Source: Desulfobacterales bacterium
Lineage (GTDB): Bacteria > Desulfobacterota > Desulfobacteria > Desulfobacterales > JAUCGF01
Assembly (NCBI GenBank): GCA_029940345.1
Contig: JAOZRC010000018.1
Location: forward strand, 1-19,155
Direction of reading: 5' to 3'
DNA length: 19,155 bases
Shown: in pieces, positions 14,006 through 19,155 of the stretch
Numbering within the stretch: the first letter of the stretch is position 1
How the letters are laid out: every line of letters starts with the position of its first letter
The notes under the pieces: model-generated
What the model was told of the DNA's origin: nothing
Databases searched by the model: none
The model's input: the letters and a program-made list of their open reading frames with translations, nothing else
Program-made: the position numbers and the translations under genes

Positions 14006-15559
14006 ATGTCTGCCAATCTAAACGCAAAGGGTTGGGTTCTGGCAGTGACAATGCCTGCCCCGACCTTACAAAATAACACAGCGGATGCGGATCGCCTCAG
14101 CCTTGCGGTGCAATATCAGACGCAAGCCGCAAATGTCAGGTTTGATATTGAGTTATTGCGTGTATTACCGAATTTGCTGCGCCAGTGGAACTTCTCGGTG
14201 CGGTGCGTTCTTTGTCAAGACCGCGATCAGTGGCGGGTCATTCATATCACTTCTCAAGAAGATCACTCCGTTTTAGCCGGGCTTGCCATTGATTTGGGTA
14301 CAACACGCGTGGTTATGCGTCTTTGTGATCTGGCTACCGGTGAGGAACTGGGGGAAACGGCGTTTGACAATCCCCAGTTAACGGTGGGTGCGGATATTTT
14401 GGCGCGCCTTCACTTTGCCGACCAAAAAGACGGTTTGGTGCAGCTTCACCAATTAATCATTGACGGTTTAAACACGCATATTGCGGATTTATGCCGCACC
14501 TGCCATCTTGTTCCGCAACAAATTCATCTGTTAGCCCTTGCCGGGAATACGGCTATGACACATCTGTTTATGGGGCTAAATCCGCAACAAATCATTCGAG
14601 AGCCCTATATCCCGGTGACTAACCGACCCGGATGGGTCAAAGCGTCAGATCTGAACATCAAAGCGGGGCCTCTGGCGCGTATTCTGATTTTTCCCAATAT
14701 CGGAAGCTATTTTGGTGGTGATCTGATTGCCGGCATTTTATTTGCCGGTTTGAATAAAAAGGCCGATATGAGTATATTGACCGACATCGGCACTAACGCC
14801 GAAGTGGTGATTGGCAACCACGACTGGTTGATGGGGTGCGCCGGCGCCGCCGGCCCGGCGCTGGAAGGCGGTGTTGCCAAAATGGGCATGATGGCGTCCG
14901 CCGGTGCGATTGATCAGATTGTGATTGATCCGGATACGTATAAATTTGATCTTCACACCATTGACAATTGTCCTCCCATCGGGATTTGCGGTTCGGGTTT
15001 GATTGACCTGGCCGCGCAATTGTTCCTTGCCGGAATGATTGATATCCGGGGAAAACTAATGCCATCTGAATGCGGTAAACGTCTAATCCGTCAGGATAAT
15101 ATGTATCATTTGATCGTAGCCAATGGAGACACATCCGCCAGTGGAGCAAACCTGACAATCAGTCAGGCCGACTTGGACAGTCTGATCCGATCAAAAGCGG
15201 CGATGTACACCATTCTTGAAACCTTGACAACGACTGTGGGCGTTGCAATGGAAGACTTAGCCGCGTTTTATGTTGCCGGAACGTTCGGTTCCTTTATTAA
15301 GCCGCAATCGGCAATCACCATCGGCATGCTTCCAGATCTACCACGAAATCGTTTTCGGTCGTTAGGCAACAGTTCCTTGGGTGGTGCAACCATGGCGTTG
15401 ACAACACGGCATTGCAACACTGAAATTGATGAAATCCGCAATAACATCACCTACCTTGAATTAAACGTTAACCAGGATTTTATGAACCGTTTCAGCGCCG
15501 CAAAATTTTTACCCCACACGGATCCAGGCCGATTCCCTTCAGTTTCGGCATATCAATAA
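14006..15559 (+). CDS. RACo-like ASKHA ATPase (DUF4445), lacking the N-terminal [2Fe-2S] domain
   Basis: 517 residues. From about residue 90 the protein matches the C-terminal part of corrinoid reductive activators: GLAIDLGTTRVVMRL (92-106, phosphate 1), LALAGNTAMTHLFMG (176-190), FPNIGSYFGGDLIAGI (229-243), LTDIGTNAEVVIG (258-270, phosphate 2), ALEGGVAKMGM and GICGSGLIDL (326-335, adenosine). Residues about 15-90 resemble the middle domain that follows the Fe-S linker in RACo (PTLQNNTADADRL, LLRVLPNLLR). RACo uses ATP to reduce the corrinoid iron-sulfur protein of the Wood-Ljungdahl pathway. The usual N-terminal ferredoxin-like domain with its four Cys is absent, and upstream DNA encodes the sirtuin, so this is not a frameshift. 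An electron donor would have to come from another protein. Start 3 bases after the sirtuin stop. Confidence 0.85.
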   Translation: MSANLNAKGWVLAVTMPAPTLQNNTADADRLSLAVQYQTQAANVRFDIELLRVLPNLLRQWNFSVRCVLCQDRDQWRVIHITSQEDHSVLAGLAIDLGTTRVVMRLCDLATGEELGETAFDNPQLTVGADILARLHFADQKDGLVQLHQLIIDGLNTHIADLCRTCHLVPQQIHLLALAGNTAMTHLFMGLNPQQIIREPYIPVTNRPGWVKASDLNIKAGPLARILIFPNIGSYFGGDLIAGILFAGLNKKADMSILTDIGTNAEVVIGNHDWLMGCAGAAGPALEGGVAKMGMMASAGAIDQIVIDPDTYKFDLHTIDNCPPIGICGSGLIDLAAQLFLAGMIDIRGKLMPSECGKRLIRQDNMYHLIVANGDTSASGANLTISQADLDSLIRSKAAMYTILETLTTTVGVAMEDLAAFYVAGTFGSFIKPQSAITIGMLPDLPRNRFRSLGNSSLGGATMALTTRHCNTEIDEIRNNITYLELNVNQDFMNRFSAAKFLPHTDPGRFPSVSAYQ

Positions 15560-15575
15560 GGAACCAAGAGGATAC

Positions 15576-17813
15576 ATGTCTCATAAACGCAAAGCTAAAA
15601 TATTGATTGTTGACGATGCCTTTATCGATATGGAGTTGATGAAAGCGGTATTACAAAAAGAATTCGATGTTATTTTTTGTAAGAGCGGCCCGGAAGCGCT
15701 TGAAATCATTAGAAACCCGGAGAAATCGCCGGACCTGATTCTTTTGGATATAGTGATGCCGAGAATGGATGGATATGAAGTTTGCAAAATTTTGAAGGCG
15801 GATAAGAAAACCTGCCATATTCCGATTATTTTTTTAACCGGTCAGAGTGAAGTAGAAGATGAAACCAAAGGACTGGCACTTGGCGCTGTTGACTATATTC
15901 ACAAACCGTACTCTACTGCAATTGTAAAAGCCCGCGTAAAAACCCAACTTAAAATAAAGCGCTACCAGGAAAGCCTCGAAAAGGAGGTGGGGCTGCAAAC
16001 CACTGAATTATATAAACTTAATCAACAACTTGAGGAAGATATTAAGCAACGTAAAAAAGCCGAAAAATGTCTTGAAAAAGCCCAATCCGAAGAAACACGC
16101 CTTTTGGAAATGACATCGGCGTTATCTTCTGAACTTAATTTAAACCGCCTTTTAACCAAAATTATGGATACGACCCGAAAATTGCTAAGAGCGGATCGCT
16201 GCACCTTGTTTGTGTCGGATGAAAAAACCAAAGAACTATGGGCACGTATTGAATCCGGTTTTGAAATCCGCTTTCCCGACCACAAAGGAATTGCCGGTTC
16301 CGTTTTCACCACCAGTGAAACGGTCAATATTCCGGATGCGTATGCGGATCCTCGCTTTAATCAGGATATTGATAAGCAAACCGGTTATCGTACCGAGTCC
16401 ATCCTTTGTATGCCCGTGAAACTTAAAGATGGCAAAACCATTGCCGTTGCGCAGGTGCTTAACAAGGAAGACGGGCCATTCAGCGCAAGAGATGAGAAGT
16501 TGTTCGCTGCGTTTTCCACGCAGGTTTCGGTAGCGTTGGAAAACGCACGCCTATTTGATGATATCACAAACATGAAAAACTATAACGAAAACATGTTGGA
16601 AAGCATGAGCAATGGGATTATTTCTTTGGATGACGCGGGGAAGATCAATACCTTCAACCGCGCCGCCCTTAAAATTTTATTTCAAGACCGCTTTCGTGAT
16701 AACATCCCAATCGACTGCACGCTCCTCATCAAATCGGTGCTTAAAAAAAATTCATGGATCATGGCAAGCATCGCTAAAGTGATGCAAACCCAAAAGATTG
16801 ATTTGAGCATGGACACCGATCTGATTATAAACGGCGGTCGCAACCTGTCAATCAATTTGACCATCGTTCCTTTGATCAATATCCAAAAAGTGCTTATTGG
16901 GACGTTGTTGGTGTTTGAAGATATTACCCAGGAAAAGCGCCTGAAAACCACCATGGCGCGCTATATGACCAAAGAAGTGGCCGATAAGTTGCTTGAAAGC
17001 AGCGAGAATATGCTGGGCGGCCAGCTCCAGGAAGCAACCGTTCTGTTTTCCGATATCCGTGATTTTACATCGATTTCCGAAAAAAACGGCCCCACTGAAA
17101 CAGTGGCCTTTTTAAACGAGTATTTCACCATCATAGTGGATATCGTTTTCAAATATAAAGGTATTTTGGATAAATATATCGGCGATGCTGTCATGGCGGT
17201 GTTTGGTGCGCCGTTTCCCGCGGACCAAGACCCGGACTCGGCCGTGAAAACTGCTATTGATACGATGATTGCGTTAAAAGAGTTTAACCGTCACCGCAAT
17301 TCCCCTATTAAGGATCCGGTTAGAATCGGAATCGGAATTAATACGGACAATATTTTATCCGGGAACATCGGGTCGGAAAAACGGATGGATTACACGGTCA
17401 TCGGAGATGGCGTCAATCTGGCCGCGCGTCTTGAAAGTGCTAACAAAACATACCACACGAATGTTTTAATCAGTGAATTTACCTACAAAAAGCTAAAAGA
17501 ATCCTATACCTGCCGTGAGATTGATGTCACCCGCGTGAAAGGCAAAAAACAGCCGGTGGGCATTTATCAGGTTCTTGATTACCATGATGAAAAATCTTTT
17601 CCAGGTATGGACGACGTCATCAGATCATTTCAAAAAGGACTGGAATGTTACCGTCACCGTGATTGGCAATCAGGCATCGCCAATTTTAATAAGGCGCTAA
17701 AGCGTAATCCCCAAGACGCAGTCTCAAATGTTTTTGCAGAGCGCTGCCAGTACTATATAAAGCATCCGCCCGCTGACGATTGGGATGGGGTTTGGGTGAT
17801 GCAAAGCAAGTAA
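15576..17813 (+). CDS. REC-GAF-PAS class III adenylate/guanylate cyclase
   Basis: 745 residues with GAGGA just before the ATG, 16 bp after the RACo-like stop. Order of domains: receiver (1-122; Asp58 phosphoacceptor, Thr88, Lys110), coiled coil (125-175), GAF (about 180-328), PAS-like (335-450), cyclase catalytic domain (about 484-665) and a TPR-like tail (680-730). Catalytic residues are complete: metal Asp493 and Asp537 (FSDIRDFT, KYIGDAVM), Lys533 and Thr607 as purine-selecting residues favouring ATP, and Asn614/Arg618 in GDGVNLAARLE. The GAF domain carries NK-x4-F-x3-DE (296-307), matching the NKFDE signature of cyclic-nucleotide-binding GAFs, so feedback by its product is plausible. Input is expected from an unlinked histidine kinase. 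An ATP preference is predicted from the Lys/Thr pair. Confidence 0.9.
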   Translation: MSHKRKAKILIVDDAFIDMELMKAVLQKEFDVIFCKSGPEALEIIRNPEKSPDLILLDIVMPRMDGYEVCKILKADKKTCHIPIIFLTGQSEVEDETKGLALGAVDYIHKPYSTAIVKARVKTQLKIKRYQESLEKEVGLQTTELYKLNQQLEEDIKQRKKAEKCLEKAQSEETRLLEMTSALSSELNLNRLLTKIMDTTRKLLRADRCTLFVSDEKTKELWARIESGFEIRFPDHKGIAGSVFTTSETVNIPDAYADPRFNQDIDKQTGYRTESILCMPVKLKDGKTIAVAQVLNKEDGPFSARDEKLFAAFSTQVSVALENARLFDDITNMKNYNENMLESMSNGIISLDDAGKINTFNRAALKILFQDRFRDNIPIDCTLLIKSVLKKNSWIMASIAKVMQTQKIDLSMDTDLIINGGRNLSINLTIVPLINIQKVLIGTLLVFEDITQEKRLKTTMARYMTKEVADKLLESSENMLGGQLQEATVLFSDIRDFTSISEKNGPTETVAFLNEYFTIIVDIVFKYKGILDKYIGDAVMAVFGAPFPADQDPDSAVKTAIDTMIALKEFNRHRNSPIKDPVRIGIGINTDNILSGNIGSEKRMDYTVIGDGVNLAARLESANKTYHTNVLISEFTYKKLKESYTCREIDVTRVKGKKQPVGIYQVLDYHDEKSFPGMDDVIRSFQKGLECYRHRDWQSGIANFNKALKRNPQDAVSNVFAERCQYYIKHPPADDWDGVWVMQSK

Positions 17814-17857
17814 AGGATTGTAAACAAACATCTCGTCGCTTTTTATTATCTTCCCGC

Positions 17858-17976
17858 AACAATCGAATGACGAACATATGAATTACGAACATTCGAACAA
17901 AACCGCCAAGTGCATAAATCTATCGTTTTTCCGATGTTCGTCATTCGATTATTCAATTGTTCGTCATTCGATTGTT
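17858..17976. repeat. Inverted and direct repeats downstream of the cyclase gene
   Basis: Perfect 19-bp arms AACAATCGAATGACGAACA (17858-17876) and its reverse complement (17958-17976) bound a 119-bp element. A third partial copy, TGTTCGTCATTCGATT (17935-17950), repeats the right arm in direct orientation. It could form a hairpin after the cyclase stop but has no T-tract placed for a terminator. Confidence 0.75.
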
Positions 17977-18023
17977 ATTGATGTAATCATTTAAAAACCG
18001 ATGAGTTTTTGTGCTTGGATGAT

Positions 18024-18050
18024 GGTGGGTTACGCTACGCTTCACCTACC
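18024..18050. repeat. Short REP-like hairpin
   Basis: GGTGGGT (18024-18030) and ACCTACC (18044-18050) flank TACGCTACGCTTC. It lies between convergent genes and is followed by a run of A residues, which would be a T-rich stretch for minus-strand transcripts but precedes the stem in that direction. A transcription-stop role is possible but not clear. Confidence 0.5.
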
Positions 18051-18079
18051 CTACGAAAAAAGGTTGCGCTCAATCAATT

Positions 18080-18616
18080 TTATTTTGATTGTAGCTCTAT
18101 CACCAGCTTAACCAGTGACGCAATCTGATCATCCGGAATTTTTCCTCGCATAATGGCACGACACACGCGGTTTTTATCCAGTACAATCACATTATGCGTG
18201 TCACGTTTCAGGCCCCATAATTTGCGTAGTGTGGCATCATAGTCAAACAAAATGATACTATCATACTTTTTGGCTTTATCCCCGGCAATGGATCGAATCA
18301 GAAAATTGGGTTTCCAGGTGGCCTCACAATCAACGATACCGAAACCGTCGTAGGTTTCATCTGCGAGCAGTTTGTTGTCGTACGCTTTTTTTAAAGCATC
18401 CGTGAATGGCTCATTCAAATCGGATTCGTCGGGATCAACGTAATTGATCACCATCACTTTCCCATTCCAAAAGGCCGGGGTGAATTCTTTGCCATCCGCA
18501 TCTTTAAACGACCAATCGGCCGCTTTCATCCCCTCTTTGAGTTCTTCGGCTGACACTGGCGCCAACGCCAGTAATACAATCATCAATACGGTAACACTTG
18601 TTTTTACCATTTTCAT
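18080..18616 (-). CDS. YtfJ-like exported thioredoxin-fold protein without a CxxC motif
   Basis: 178 residues. AAGGAGG lies five bases before the ATG at 18616. A signal peptide is clear: MKMVKTS then a hydrophobic stretch ending APVSA, with cleavage expected near residue 23, so the mature protein is probably periplasmic. The rest reads as a thioredoxin-like domain: ADWSFKDADGKEFTPAFWNGKVMVINYVDP, then IVDCEATWKPNFLIRS, IILFDYDATLRKLWGL, NVIVLDKNRVCRAIMRG and a C-terminal helix. This resembles the YtfJ family, whose function is poorly known. There is no redox CxxC pair, so disulfide exchange is unlikely. It starts 43 bp after the pyrD stop on the same strand; any functional link to pyrimidine synthesis is doubtful. 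Confidence 0.72.
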   Translation of the reverse strand: MKMVKTSVTVLMIVLLALAPVSAEELKEGMKAADWSFKDADGKEFTPAFWNGKVMVINYVDPDESDLNEPFTDALKKAYDNKLLADETYDGFGIVDCEATWKPNFLIRSIAGDKAKKYDSIILFDYDATLRKLWGLKRDTHNVIVLDKNRVCRAIMRGKIPDDQIASLVKLVIELQSK

Positions 18617-18659
18617 TTATTCCTCCTTTTTTTGGGTTGCTCCATTTTTCTTACCAGTT

Positions 18660-19155
18660 TCACACAATTTTCAACGTTCCGATTATCTCCTTTATTTTCC
18701 TAATTTGATTGTCCTGCATATATTTCATGATGCCGTCAATCACATCAATGGCTATATGCGGATTGATAAAATTGGCCGTTCCGATCTGAACCGCCGCAGC
18801 GCCGACAACCAGGAATTCAAGCGCATCATCAGCATTCATAATGCCACCGATGCCGATTACGGGGATATTAACCGTTTGAACCGTTTGCCAGACCATCCGC
18901 AGAGCGACCGGTTTAATAGCCGGTCCGGAGAGCCCGCCGGTGATATTGGCCAGTTGCGGACGACGGGTGCGCAAATCGACAGCCATGCCGGTGATCGTAT
19001 TTATCAGCGAGATAGCATCCGCACCGGCGTCTTCTACGCTTTTAGCAATAACTGTGATATCGGTTACATTGGGTGATAATTTGACGATTGTGGGCAACCC
19101 CGTACTTTCGCGGACCGCTTTGACGACATTATAAGCCGTCTGGGCGTCTGTTCCG
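18660..19155 (-). CDS. pyrD: Dihydroorotate dehydrogenase, catalytic subunit, C-terminal part (cut by window edge)
   Basis: The last 165 or so residues of a (beta/alpha)8 flavoenzyme; the gene continues past 19155, so the frame is open to the edge and the true start is not visible. Recognisable segments are GLPTIVKLSPNVTD, ADAISLINTITGMAVDL, the glycine-rich GGLSGPAIKPVALRMV, and the FMN phosphate-binding IPVIGIGGIMNADDALEFLVVGAAAVQIGTA. These fit class 1B PyrD, which oxidises dihydroorotate to orotate and passes electrons to NAD through PyrK. Class 1B is expected in an anaerobe, and pyrK would be looked for just outside the window. It is followed by the YtfJ-like gene on the same strand. Confidence 0.92.
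   Translation of the reverse strand, partial: GTDAQTAYNVVKAVRESTGLPTIVKLSPNVTDITVIAKSVEDAGADAISLINTITGMAVDLRTRRPQLANITGGLSGPAIKPVALRMVWQTVQTVNIPVIGIGGIMNADDALEFLVVGAAAVQIGTANFINPHIAIDVIDGIMKYMQDNQIRKIKEIIGTLKIV

Noticed and set aside
17858..17976. CRISPR-like array
   Set aside because: There are only two or three arm copies in mixed orientation with uneven spacing and no cas genes.
18444..19076. 210-residue plus-strand ORF opposite the YtfJ-like and pyrD genes
   Set aside because: It lies antisense to two well-supported genes and its translation shows no family features.

Overview
The window looks like chromosomal DNA from an anaerobic deltaproteobacterium (Desulfobacterota, probably Desulfobacterales-like). 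This is inferred from gene content: a CooC/AcsF-type nickel-insertion ATPase, a RACo-like corrinoid-activating ASKHA protein, a UbiE/MenG methyltransferase, PATAN and Roadblock signalling domains, and many short palindromic elements between genes. No rRNA, tRNA, CRISPR array, transposase or phage gene was seen.

Layout. (1) Positions 83-4481, minus strand: a class II glutamine amidotransferase coupled by a TAATG overlap to a COOH-NH2 amidoligase, then a two-gene signalling unit (REC-PATAN-Roadblock protein plus a 155-residue unknown) that ends at a clear minus-strand terminator with a UUCG loop. (2) Positions 4482-5572: about 1.1 kb without an intact gene. It holds a 143-bp nested palindrome and a broken, internally deleted second copy of the REC-PATAN-Roadblock gene with its duplicated upstream DNA. 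(3) Positions 5573-17813, all plus strand: ubiE/menG-like, an EamA transporter, a small Cys-rich repeat protein and ksgA; then cooC with its own promoter; a second nested palindrome; an acuC-like deacetylase and an acuB-like CBS-ACT protein; then a tight run of prmA-like, metallo-hydrolase, sirtuin, RACo-like ASKHA protein and a REC-GAF-PAS class III cyclase. (4) Positions 17814-18079: repeat-rich spacer. (5) Positions 18080-19155, minus strand: a YtfJ-like exported protein preceded by the 3' part of a pyrD gene that runs off the window.

How the genes may work together. CooC/AcsF and RACo serve CO dehydrogenase/acetyl-CoA synthase and the corrinoid iron-sulfur protein of the Wood-Ljungdahl pathway. 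AcuC and AcuB relatives and a sirtuin are linked in other bacteria to deacetylation control of acetyl-CoA synthetase. Having both groups within about 7 kb suggests a locus concerned with acetyl-CoA metabolism and its acylation control. This is inference from gene proximity. The amidoligase/amidotransferase pair is the best candidate for an uncharacterised biochemical system. The duplicated and collapsed response-regulator gene is the clearest evolutionary event.
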